A stretch of DNA of 64,000 nt, taken from positions 6,796,120-6,860,119 of the forward strand of contig CM024190.1 of assembly GCA_013433145.1 (NCBI GenBank), given 5' to 3'. This document shows, piece by piece, positions 38,443-50,092 of this stretch. Under the pieces are notes generated by a model. It saw only the letters and a list, made by a program, of their open reading frames with translations. It made no database searches and was not told where the DNA came from. Every line of letters starts with the position of its first letter. Position 1 is the first letter of the stretch. The DNA is from Ascaris suum. Lineage: Eukaryota; Nematoda; Chromadorea; Rhabditida; Ascarididae. The translations under genes were made by a program, and so were the position numbers.

Positions 38443-41400
38443 TCAACAATCATAGTCGAATTTCATGTAATCAGAGTCGAACTCTTGAATCCGGATGTAG
38501 CCATCTTCACCACCCGACACCACACAGTTACCACTTGGATGAAAGGCGAGTGTATTGATCGGACCGAAATGACCCTTGAAGCGAGCGAATTCTTCCTCGA
38601 ATACCTACAAGAAGACAGCAAAACTATGAATAGCTCAGAAGAAAGCTGAACAAACGACAAACTGAGACGGCTTCCAAGGGTTTCCATGGATCCGTTGAGC
38701 GGGAGTTTTTGCTCATCCACGATTCCACAGCACTCCAAAACAGTTAACGCCAACTGCTAACATACTGTCATTATTCAGCAAGCTAGAAACAATACGTATA
38801 CCGCCGTTGAACTTCATCAATATACGTATGCCAAAGGCGCCGTCAAACTACTGACGAACAACAATTTTGATAAGTAACGCAGGAAAAAAGAGGGAGGATA
38901 CCTGTCTTCCACGTCAACTACCTCTCCCCTCTATCGCTTTCCCCATAAAGTCAGCCCTATCCATCAGTTCTATTTGACCAATTGGTTATATGTATGAAAA
39001 AAGAAGCGCTCTAGTTCTATTAACGAGACACATCAAAAAGCTTTACTTCCATGAAAAACCATTCTATCTTTTGATTAGACCGTTGCACAGGAAAAACCCA
39101 AAACGATCGCCAAAAAACTGAGCGGTTCAAAATAATGATTCAAAAACGCAGAACCGAAAGAACCTTTTACAAGATGCCCGTAACTTTCGACAATGATATC
39201 GAATCACAGCCTGTCTTTTTCCAAAAATCACCTCCCATACAAATTACGCTTGCACCCTCACTATATTTGAGGCAATGACAGGTTGCATTGCACCTCTTTT
39301 ATGACAAAGCGTGCCTTGTCTGCAATGGTGTGCGTTGTGTACATCACTTATGATACGGTTATCAACCAAATAAGCAATTTCAACGTACCAGATGATAGAG
39401 TTTTGCTTCAAAATGACCCGATGAAAGCGCCGTTTGCGTCACATTCATCGCCTCTTCACCACCTCCGAGGACAATATGATCACGGGTTGGTGATATTGTT
39501 GCCGAGTTCACCGGTCGTTCTGCCCTGAAAACATTTCGAACATCACACTCGATTAACTGGTTCATACTTCATACTGTGCAACTTTTAGCATCCCTATTAA
39601 AGACATAAGGGAAAATATGCTCACCTTTGCAACCACTTTAACTTGGAAGAGCTGTCACTACTTGCAATTTCATGCGCGTAGCAAATCGAAAAGTATTTGA
39701 GACAGATCGATAGACCCTAATCGACAGTTGTAAACTAAGGTGCATAAAGTGACTGATTCATTTCGAATTAACACAATGACAGATTTTTTTCTCTACTTGC
39801 ACTTTATGAAACCCGTTCGTTACTATCTTTAATTATGGATGACCTTCGAGAGTGTTTATGTTCACCAATTCTCCCTTCTCGCAGATTCATTATTGAATTG
39901 CCGTGCCTATGGGTGTGGGAACTCCATTTAGCATGTAATAGATCGGCAGCGATGCGACATTAGTATTCGGTAAAACAAACTATTGGTTGCATTTCACTAT
40001 TCCCGATGTTACCAACACAAAAATTATGAATCAACGATAACGCAATTATAACAAACACCCAAGAAGGGCGAATAACCGTTTCCGCCAAATAAGAGAAGTG
40101 AATACACTTAGAAAAGATTAGATGAAAAAAGCTGATAGGATAAAACTAACTTATAAGTCTTTAGAAGATCGAGAGTACGCGCATCGAATAGTTTCGCCGT
40201 TTTATCTTTCGAAGCCGTTATCAGGAAACTTTGATCGGTGCTCATTTGCATATCGTGGATTTGAAATTTATGCGCATTGTTATTAAAATTCGTTACTTCA
40301 CCTCCTCGCATATCGTACTGATGTAGATTCCCCTTCTCATTTCCTGCAAATACGACGATTTGATTGCTAGTCATAATAGCTCATTTCTCCTCCTAGGATG
40401 ACCAGCGCGCAAAATTGCAAATGAGCGCAGCACGTTTTGCTTCCATTTCGTATTTGCTTTTCATATTTTTACGAAAGAATGAGGATGTTGATCGCGTCGA
40501 AACTTAATTCTTATGCCATGATCCTATGACGGCTAGCAATGCTCGCCAGGGTCATGCACTATTCGGAATTGCGTTATAGCACGCCGTACTCCTCACCATA
40601 CCTTCTCTCGTTTCAGTGTGCTACATCAGATGCAATCATTTGCACTTTTGCCGCGGAGAACGTCTTCGTCCTTATCATGACGACTCGCTGCCTTTAGCAG
40701 CCGTTAATAACGTACTGTTTTGACGCAACAAGAATCACCCATCAAATAACCTGTCCACTGCACATATCTTAAAGACATTCATGGCAAAACGTTCGTTTTT
40801 TTTCTGATGGTAATCAGTGATATACAGAAGACGAATGTACTATGAAGGTGATGCATTATTTTAAATGCGGAAAAGTTCAGTTTTCCTCCTAAACTCAGTG
40901 ATAAGGTGAAACAATACACCAAAAACCGATTTCTTTGAGGCGTTGCCATAAAATGTGCAAAACCCCATTTGCATAACCAAATTCGAAAATATTCTGTTGT
41001 GACAGCCAATCTACCTTTTAACTCTAGACAGAGTAACTTGAAATCTGGTTGCAGCCTTCTTCCCACCAAAGTTCGGATTGGCTACCACCCATGTGAAGAG
41101 TGGCAGTCGTCTGAGGAGAGAAATTTTCAACTTTGCATCGGTTTTCACCTTTGTTGTCGTTATTTTCGTACCCGGTTGGCGTTTCAGTCGAAATGCGCCA
41201 ACCTATACCTAGCAGCGTTCAAATGAGAGGTGGGATGGGTGGAAACGACCGTTTATCGACACAAAAAAACCGGGATCGTTGCTCTCAATTATAGCACGAG
41301 AGAATCCATTTTTTAAATCACCCGATTGAAATAAAGCACATGCGAAATTTAAAAAAATCTATTCAGCTTAATTTCTGGATCTAATACGAGTTTTGTGGAG

Positions 41401-43942
41401 AGAATTGATGGACATAGGGTAACTCCTTCCAAGGAACGAATTAATCTCTCAATTTGAATAGAAAATGATTGGGAAGCAGATTTGATCTCTTATCTGCACT
41501 TCCTTGCTCTGCCCCTCCCAACTAAGTGGACTGCCTCACCGTAGGCTTTCCTCCCCAACTGAAAATCAATTTTACCAACTCAATCGTAAAAAACCGAGAA
41601 AACAAAAGTGAGATAACAAATGTCCAAGAGGAAAAGCCGATGAAGAGGGAAATAAGCCGAATGACATCTGGGCGAAATCATACAAAATGCGTTCAACCGA
41701 TTGGACCTCAATAAGATCGAGCTGTCAAATATCGCAAAATATTTGATAACGTTAAACAATAACCTATGCATACGGTGTCATCGAGATGCGTCCAAACACA
41801 TGCATTCGCCTGATTGTTTAACGTATGCTTGAGTGCAGGAGGTACATCTCCACTCATTTGTGCGCCATCTCGAATATCGTAAACACATAATAAAGCCTTA
41901 ATTAAAACGTATAATCAACTCGCCAAAGGTGAAGCAGGAAAAAAGTGAAAATAAGAAATTATACAAATCTCTGTCTTCTCTTACACTACAGTGACGAAGA
42001 AAGATGAAAAATCTACAACCATCTATCATGCCGAATCAGACACCGCATTGATTACTAGAGGCTCTCGGATCAGGCCGATCTTATAGACCAGGTCTAATAC
42101 AGATCAGCAATCTCTTCTATCTTATAACAACATCACAACGATGTTTTTTGGTAGGAAAAATGCACCTGGCGGCTTTTTACCCAGCGTTCTTCGAGAACCG
42201 TGCTGAACGCAACACAGCAAAGCAAGCCATCTCGAGTTACCTTCACATTGATGGACTCAGAGAGAAACGTTATGGGTAGATTCCACTTATAAGAAGCGTT
42301 GTGGAGGAGAAAAGGCCGGGGAAGGGAGCTCTAGAGGAGAGGGGAGCGAACATTAATCGCGTAACGGTCGGCAAACTCAGCGCTCCATTCATAAATGGAA
42401 AACCACAACAGCATCGAAGAGCAACACACAACACCATACAATTCAGGTCCGCCAAAGCATCATATCAACGAAATCAGTTCATGTCCTCTCCTTCCCCAAT
42501 GCATAATTAGTTACGCGTTAGATGGTCACCTAATGCTGCTCTTCGAGCATCCCACTCCTCCAATACACCTTATACGACGCTCATAAGTCCGACATAACTT
42601 TCAACGCACCATATTTTGCGTCATTTTGATTGTCGTGAATGCAAGCAAGTTCCCACTATAAGACATACTGATTGACCTGGCAACTGTGGGCGTCGTCAAT
42701 GAATTCAGAATCTCGCCACGCTCACAGTTCCATAACTGAAAATATTAAGGCTTGGAATGCAAAGACAACAATTGCAGCTTGTGTGTTTTTTCGAAAATAA
42801 ACGCAAAAACCTTCTTGCAGGTAAAAGGGGACGCCAATAGACGCGCCCACAACAAATGTGCTGGAGACTTTACAAGGGTTCACCCTTGGCTCCTGATTCT
42901 GAATATTCGATTGCAAAATGCAACGGCTAGCACAGTGGTCAACCACTTCCAACGCCTCACATCTCCAGGAATGATCCAGGTTTGCCTATATGTAGCACAC
43001 CAACGGATATTCTAGTGGATAAACTACGAGTGGCCATCACATTCAAGAAAATCAGTGCTACTCATAGAAAAAACGCATATTTATCTTGAATCTAATCAAG
43101 TTTATGGCAATAAAATTGCATGCGCATTGTTGTGGTGAATAAAAAACGAAGCTCTAAAAGAAATATTTCCTTCGTTCTGCTCAATCACATCATGTTCGGA
43201 TTCAATCCGAAAAAAACCCTTTACAGTGTATTCAAAAGCGCTGATGATTGTTGCACAATGAAGGAAAAGCACGCCAGCCTATAAAATATTCGTCATGAAA
43301 GTCATAAAGTATTGGTCATGAAATTTCTAACCATCGCCTCCGCCTTCCCCCCTAAACCTCTCACAGTGAATATGCTTTGACCTTCTTCGAGAGGCGTAAG
43401 ATCGTCAAGTTTATTAGCAGCTCACATATCGTTAAGGAAAGTAAAGCTGAGACAATACCTCGCCTCTCTTCTAAGTGCATATATAACATACAGTATGGGA
43501 TTTTGCATCGATTTTTTTTCTCATTTACTTGTCACTTCCACAAACTTTTCATCAACCTTCAATCAACTAACTCTCCTTCTCCATCCTTTCCTCTACCTAC
43601 CGAGAATAAAACGGCCGCTTTTGTCCAGGAGCGCTAGAGCAAAAAGTTAAGCCAAATTGCCAGCCACACTTTCGGTCAAAGTGCGGCTTTTCAAAAGAAA
43701 ACTAGTCCAACCTTAACAGAGCCATCACCAGATGCAGAGCAGAGATGTTTGGTGTCCCAAGAAACATCGATATCCCAAATGACACCACTGTGTCCATCGT
43801 AGGTACCAATCCTTTCACCGTTCTCCGTGTACCAAACGCAGGGTGATTTATCCTTACCGGCTGAGAACAGCAGATCGCCATCACGATTAACGCGCACACG
43901 AGTGAGCGCCCTATCGTGCCCTTTTAAAGACAATGGCCTCAT
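38443..43942 (-). CDS. eif-3.I: Eukaryotic translation initiation factor 3 subunit I
   Basis: Six exons give 326 residues with consistent phases: 43942-43712, 42735-42610, 41896-41764, 40343-40151, 39524-39389 and 38604-38443 (TGA). The protein is the seven-bladed WD40 subunit of eIF3 (TRIP-1/TIF34), which binds eIF3b/g in the cytoplasm during 43S complex assembly. Signature segments: [16 protein letters not shown] at the start, [77 protein letters not shown] and [14 protein letters not shown] near the end. Length matches the family (about 325). Exon 2 begins LWNCE, where the family has LWDCE or VWDC. Introns are GT-AG, with acceptors including TTTTCAG, TTTGCAG and one AATTAAG. The ATG at 43942 aligns with the family's start. 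Known: function; seen: all exons. Confidence 0.97.
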
Positions 43943-46900
43943 TATATATAGGGAGAGGTCTCCACACTGCGCCTCTATAATATAATAATCAATAAACAAA
44001 TAAAAATATTCGACAAAGAACGCCAACAAACACCTGTACAACTCAATGCAATTGCGATAGGTGTTATACGCAATATGCCATTTAAGAAAAATGAGAGGAA
44101 ATAAATTTTGTGAGACCATAACATGTGTTCCAAATGCCACCTCTAAGAATAGAACTTTCTGTTTGAACATTTTATTCATTACTTCGAAGCGAACTAATCC
44201 TAATCAAATAGTGCTAAAACATCGAAAACAATCCGATCCCACCTATCGCAATCGATGGCGTGACGAGGAAATAAGTTATAAACCGGAAGTAAAATGTTAG
44301 ACATCAGTGAAATTCCGAAGATGTGACACAAATATTTCTCGCCGCAGGCGAACTGTATCTGTCCAAAACCCATCGATTCATATTATTTTTGCCTAGACAC
44401 CACTTCAATCACCCCTTCCTCTTTGCCGCATTAGCCCACCCTCCTTCCCCCCTTTTCTTAAAGGGTCTGCTCAAATGATTTGACATGATAAAGCAACGTC
44501 AGCAGCAACCTGTTCAACCTGTTCATAAAGCAAAGCAACCTGTTCATCACTAATACGCCTCCCCACGCAAACGAAAGGAACGACGATATCGAAAGGATGT
44601 GGGAAATGAATGACAAAATGTGGGGGAAATGAGAGCATATCTTTCGCCCATACGCCTCGCCGTAGCGTTAAAGGCGATCCGGGAACCCAGCCATTACAGA
44701 ACCAAAAAAAAGAGAACACCTTTTAACAGGTATAAATGAATGGAATCGAAACGAACACCAGATGAGATAATAAAAAGCTCAAGAATGTGCAAAAATTGAA
44801 CTAACTCCACAACATTGCTAATATGAATTGATAATATCACGATTAAATCTATTATATGCTAGTTGAGAAATCACCTAAAACGAAGGAATACTAAGAAAAA
44901 AAAAAAAAGAAACGAAAAAAGCAAAACAAATAAACTAGAATTATTTAGTAAATGATATAAAATTGAAATAAACGTATCGATGAATAAAAGATAACCATCT
45001 GAACTATCACAACTGAAAGCATTAAAAAGTTATTCGATAATAAGAAAACATTCAAGAACGGTTAGAAATACGTTCAAACGTTATTTCACTATCGTACTAC
45101 GCCAATACAAATTCGCTGAACTCATCTAAATATACTATAACGCAATGATGTCGTCTAACCTCAACATGAGGTACCTCGAATTCAGGTAACAAGTGAAATA
45201 AAATGGTATCGACTGATGGGGAAAATACTCGAGTTGTAATTTTATAATTCAATCTATTTACTCAAAACTTCCCGGCCCAAGCACACTAACTTTAAACAAA
45301 GTTTGTTGGAATATATTTCTTATAGTCGCAATTAGTCATCACAAAATAGATGCAACTCGTTAAACCAAGTTCTAACGAATTATCCCGGAAATCACCTTGT
45401 CGCATACGACCTGCACCTGCGCACTCCTGTCATACACCCTCATTTATGCTGTTCAAACACCGTCGGAAGAATGGCAAAACCTCATTGGCCTCGTTCGGTG
45501 CTGCTCTTGTCGTGAAAATAACACAAAGTTCATCGATTCGTTCATGCAGGCTAAAATGTTCGCAGCACAGTAAGTAAGCAATACTCAGTCGTGAGGTGTT
45601 TGAGCCGCGTAAGCGTTATCTAATTAAAGGAAGCGAGGGTCGGGTTGACTTGTCAAGTCAGGTGATGGGTCTCAGGTAGTAGAAGGAGGGGGTTGCAAGT
45701 AATGGGTCCCTTACTGCATTACAGATTAATTATTTATAATGCTAGACGAGTTATTGCTGAACGAATCTAAGCTATTATCTACAGGATATGGGGATGTGGT
45801 TTTGAATATCTATTCATCGCCTAATCACCTCTCTCCTGTAGTTATTGCTGCATTCCTCACAGTCAACCATGCCCTCTTGATTGAAAGCTCTAATAAGACG
45901 TCGACTTTACTTTCTTATTTTCAACGCCGAATCTTTGAAGCTCAAGGTCACACCTTTCTTTAATAGGAATATTTCACCTGTCTAAAAATCTGATATTTTC
46001 CAACTACTTCGTCGGCATAATGTCTAGTCTCTCGTCTCTCCTTCAAAAATAATCTTCCATTCCCACCCCCCTCCTCTCCCCCCCCCCCCCATCTCGCCCC
46101 ATTCCTATCATGTAACGTATATTTCCTGGTTTTCAAATATTAATTCCAGGAACTGTGATAGAATTTCAAGAATTAGAAGAATGAAAATCGCTTCGTATTC
46201 AGTAGGTATTTTTAGTGTTTTCAAAAACCAAGCATAAAATTAACACCTGTATTCATTATTTATTCGATGCAATAGGCAATAAAGTTTCCTTTATTGTCGA
46301 CAATAATTCCTGAATCCTTCGCAATGGACACCCTTTCAATTATGGTACCACTGAACTGGAGGTTGTAATGGATATGATCAATCGTTTTGAGAATGACGGT
46401 GCTTATTTGTAACCGACTTTACAATGCAGATATCAGTTGTGATATATTGCAAGAATTGCTCGAAATATCCGAAGCCGAACTCATAGCTTGGGATCACTTG
46501 GACGAAGAGGTAATCGAGTAGTGGAGATGCCTATCACCCGACTCGCAAGATATTCCCGAAAAAAAAAAACGGCAAATGCAAAAGAAAAAACATTATTTAG
46601 AGACATATCCCTAGCACCACCCCCCCCCCCCCCCTCCCCGCATTTCCATCGGCCAGAAAATAAAGAGCATTTCGAAAACTTTCCTCTTTTACCGTTCTCA
46701 CATCGCCCTAAAACCACATTTATTGCTGAGAACGCTGAGTGATTTAGACTGCACCGATTTTCTCCTTAGAGTGAAGTGCTTATGTGTAGTCATTTAGGTA
46801 GTTCAATTTTTTGGAGTAATACCCACTTTAATATCGAACTGCTTATCATTTAAGAGATTCTTAGAGCAGTAGAAATAGTCACTGTAATTAAAAACATTAA

Positions 46901-47460
46901 ATCCTAGATATTTTTAACGCGGGGAAATAATTTGAAATTCCGGAAGACATTGTCCTCTCTATATCTTTGTTCGCTTTAATTGTGCTTTACATGAACACCA
47001 ACCATCCATTAATCCGATTCATTAATAATATTAAGGATTTTGAATCAAAGCGTTTCATAAGCAACAACAATATAAACTATTGAGGTATCGTACTCTTTCT
47101 TTCACCTTAACCTCTAAACGATAAGTGAATCGTTCGGCTGTTTCTCTATGATCTTATCCGATATTCGATGATTAAATAAAGTTTTGTTGTGAATAGACAA
47201 TTGTAAACACAGGAGCATATTGTCTTTATCAATCGATCGAAGCACTCATCATACAGTGTCGATTGAAAAATTCGCCAACACACCACAACTATGATATTTT
47301 CAATCCTTGAATAAATTCAGGATATATAATGAACGGAAATCGATGGATTAATATTTCATTCAAAAAATAATTCGTTGGGGGTATAATTTGCTCTCTTTCT
47401 CTCTCTCTCTCTCAATAAATCAATAAAAACAATCCTACAAGTTGTTGATGAATGAAAATT
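43943..47460. other. Intergenic DNA upstream of eif-3.I, downstream of nlp-12
   Basis: No confirmed gene. Just upstream of the eif-3.I ATG an A/T-rich stretch with a possible acceptor (TATTATAG, about 43979) could be a trans-splice site. A motif GCAACCTGTTCA recurs within 44506-44547. A minus frame at about 45425-45615 is open for about 60 codons, includes CCEHFSLHERIDELC, and lacks an ATG. C runs lie at 46078-46090 and 46620-46634. Confidence 0.4.
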
Positions 47461-47466
47461 TTTATT
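47461..47466 (-). terminator. nlp-12: Polyadenylation signal AATAAA for nlp-12
   Basis: On the minus strand AATAAA lies about 100 bases after the nlp-12 stop codon, the usual nematode 3' UTR distance. Confidence 0.6.
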
Positions 47467-47491
47467 ATTATTGAATTAATTGAGAGAGCGT

Positions 47492-47522
47492 TTTTGTTGT
47501 TGTTGTTGTTGTTGTTGTTGTT
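47492..47522 (+). repeat. (GTT)n microsatellite in the nlp-12 3' UTR
   Basis: About ten GTT triplets (AAC on the transcribed minus strand), between the nlp-12 stop and its polyadenylation signal, so probably present in the mRNA. Confidence 0.85.
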
Positions 47523-47562
47523 ATTAAATAGATTTCAATTGCACAATGCTATTATTTAAACA

Positions 47563-47673
47563 CTAATATGGTGTATATTCGGAGAAATCGTATGCTCGTC
47601 GTTTGCCGAATTGAAGTGGACGATAGCTCTTCTTACCGAATTGTAATGGTCGATAACCATCACGCTTTCCGAA
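47563..47673 (-). CDS. nlp-12: NLP-12 CCK/sulfakinin-like neuropeptide precursor, last exon
   Basis: The exon starts after a TTTCAG acceptor and ends at TAG 47563-47565, 37 codons including the stop. It reads FGKR, DGYRPLQFGKK, SYRPLQFGKR, then the tail RAYDFSEYTPY. Gly before the dibasic sites gives C-terminal amidation, so the mature peptides are DGYRPLQF-amide and SYRPLQF-amide. DGYRPLQF-amide is one of the two C. elegans NLP-12 peptides, ligands of the CCK-type receptors CKR-1/CKR-2 in motor and food responses. The initial FGKR is the end of another peptide, presumably (D)YRPLQF, split by the intron before Phe. The second cleavage site is KK instead of KR. The exon(s) with signal peptide lie to the right and were not found; none of the candidate donors checked gave YRPLQ. 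Confidence 0.93.
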   Translation of the reverse strand, partial: FGKRDGYRPLQFGKKSYRPLQFGKRRAYDFSEYTPY

Positions 47674-49611
47674 CTGAAATCAATAGTTTAGATTAATATA
47701 TACAAACGATAGTAAAAAACGATTATTATATTGTGGAAGATTTATTTTCACGAATATTTGATAATTAAGCAATTATTTTCCTAATTGAAAAAAAATAGCT
47801 TTTTTTTTTCGTTACCTTGCATAACACCTATTTTTATCGTCTATAAATATATTGATTTGCCCCAATTAAAATGCTCATTTATCGTTTTATTCTATATATA
47901 ACTGTCCTGCTGATTGATAGCTTTTCAGCTCAGAGATACTCTAATTCCCTCCTTAGAGGCGGTCCTTGGCGGCTTCCATAATAGGAGGTGGGGGAAGGTA
48001 CCGGGGATGGACGAAATGGGCAACTGATTAGATATTGCCACTTAATCAAGACAAAATATAACGTTTGCGAACTCATTGCAGTATCGGTTAGAAAGGCGTA
48101 TAGAGCCGCATTCTGATATAATTAATGAACCGTGGCGGTTAACTATGCTTTACTATTTGAAAAGCCACGCATAAGCAATGAACTATTTCAAAAGCCTCAC
48201 TTCAAAAAAAAAAAAAAAAAAGTTGCATAATCTACAGAACTTATCTATAATTTAACGATTATGGCCAAGTTTAATCATTTAGTGACTTTTTGGCTTAATC
48301 ATCATGGTGAGTATCGAAATTGGCACCTTTTGTTTACCTGGAAAGTGCCTGGGAAAGCATCGAAAATAGAAATGCACATGCGGATTTTTTTTTTTTTTTT
48401 TGCAAATAGACTAACGTAGACGGACAGTAGCCACAATGCACCCCACATTACAAGTAAAAAAGAAATTTCGTCGAGGATTTTGCACAGTTGGGCGCTCACA
48501 TAAGAAAGCATTTTATTATCAGATATTTCGGTGCATTTGAAATGTGACGATCACCAAGTGATTTTGTGCTAGACTGCGAGAAAGCACATATCGTTTCACT
48601 TCTTCTGGCGCGCTTCCCCAATTTGGCATGTCCATGGTGATCGCTTATATTATTGCTAAGAGGAATACTAAGAAATCGTTCCACCAGTGGATTTTTGCTT
48701 TTACAGTTTTCACACACTTCGCACGATTGTTCAAATTGCTAACTGCAGATGAATTAACAGTAATAACTTCTTACTGCATTTACTTCGACATAAATTTTTC
48801 CTCAAATTCGTTTTTTGTGGTTTTTGAATCGGGAAGAAGAGAGCTACTGAGGTAGCCATTACAACTTTACAACTACTTTCTATTTCGAATAACTAATAAA
48901 ATCAAATTTTGAGCGAATGTATTTTCGCTTTCATTGACATATACCGTAGCGTCTTTTACCTCTCGGTTGGTTCGCTCATTTAGACATTCGGCCTTGTTGT
49001 TTTTAAGTTCGACGTCATATAGACAGCTCGCTTGAAAATTTGAATATCCTAACAGCTTTTATACTTATAAGACTTTTCTGCTTGTGAAAAAAAATAGTAC
49101 CACACTCTTTAATTGATTGAAGAATAGATATATGAAGGAATAAATATGATATCACATCAGTGTGAGTTGTTCTCGATTCTGATAAAAATAAGATAATAAC
49201 AATGCGTTTAGGAAATGCATACGCAAAATTCAGGTAAATTTTAATTCAGGTGAGTAGCCCTAAAATGAAGAACATTTCACTCACCGTAGAAGAGTGTAAA
49301 TATGCATGAAAGTATTTATTTCTTTTTAATACGACGTGTTATTTTCGATTTTTTTCTCCAAATTTACAAACGCTTTCATTGAAAAATCGTTCCAATTTGC
49401 TCAATAACGAATGAATTTTTTTTTTTTTGGAAACGACTATTAGGCAACTATGCATAATCTATCAGGTTTGCATTAATTAAATTCGTTTTAAGTTGTATTT
49501 TTCGAGTATCCCATCAGGTACACATTCCAGTATTGCAATATAGGTATAAATAATGAAGTACTTTGCTTTCATTTGGTTTGTTCTCAATTGATATGAAAAT
49601 AAACTTAGAAA

Positions 49612-49680
49612 GAATTCAATTTTAGGTTAAATTCAATTTTAGGCTAAATTTTTAGGCTAAATTCAATTTTAGGCTATTTA
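49612..49680 (+). repeat. Short tandem repeat, AATTCAATTTTAGG unit
   Basis: The segment AATTCAATTTTAGGYTAAA occurs three times within about 70 bases, with one intervening truncated copy (TTTTTAGGCTAAA). Each copy contains TTTTAGG, which resembles a nematode splice acceptor. Confidence 0.8.
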
Positions 49681-49973
49681 GGGGATATTGAAGTATCGAA
49701 TATGAGTGAAATTGACCGTAGGCATAAAGAAGCTCAATTTTTTGATCTCTTCATATTGAATGGGTTTTAATGCATTTTCATAATGTAGACATATCAATCA
49801 TTGTTCGGCTACCATAATAGGCAAAAAAAAAAGAAAAAATTTTTCATCGTTAACACTCATAAAAATTAATATTAAAAAATAAATTCAGTTAAAATTTTTT
49901 AAATTTAAACTTTTTTTTTCGTTATTATATTTTATATAAATAAAATATATTTAAATATTATATATATAAATAT

Positions 49974-50092
<119 letters not shown>

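Noticed and set aside
38434..38753. Open frames on both strands over 38434-38753
   Set aside because: They are shadows of the last eif-3.I exon, which reads in another minus frame with clear family similarity.
40344..40374. ATG at 40374 as a start within eif-3.I
   Set aside because: The TTTGCAG acceptor at 40344 joins exon 3 in phase and restores the family sequence, so the upstream codons are intron.
42722..42952. Minus frame considered as an eif-3.I exon
   Set aside because: A loose resemblance to the NEP...PC...T block was dropped when the true exons 2 (42735-42610) and 3 (41896-41764) were found with exact phases and much better similarity.
48302..48511. Minus frame ending in PGTFQ before a GT donor as the nlp-12 upstream exon
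   Set aside because: It would join in phase to FGKR but gives no YRPLQ peptide, no signal peptide, and runs through a poly-A tract.
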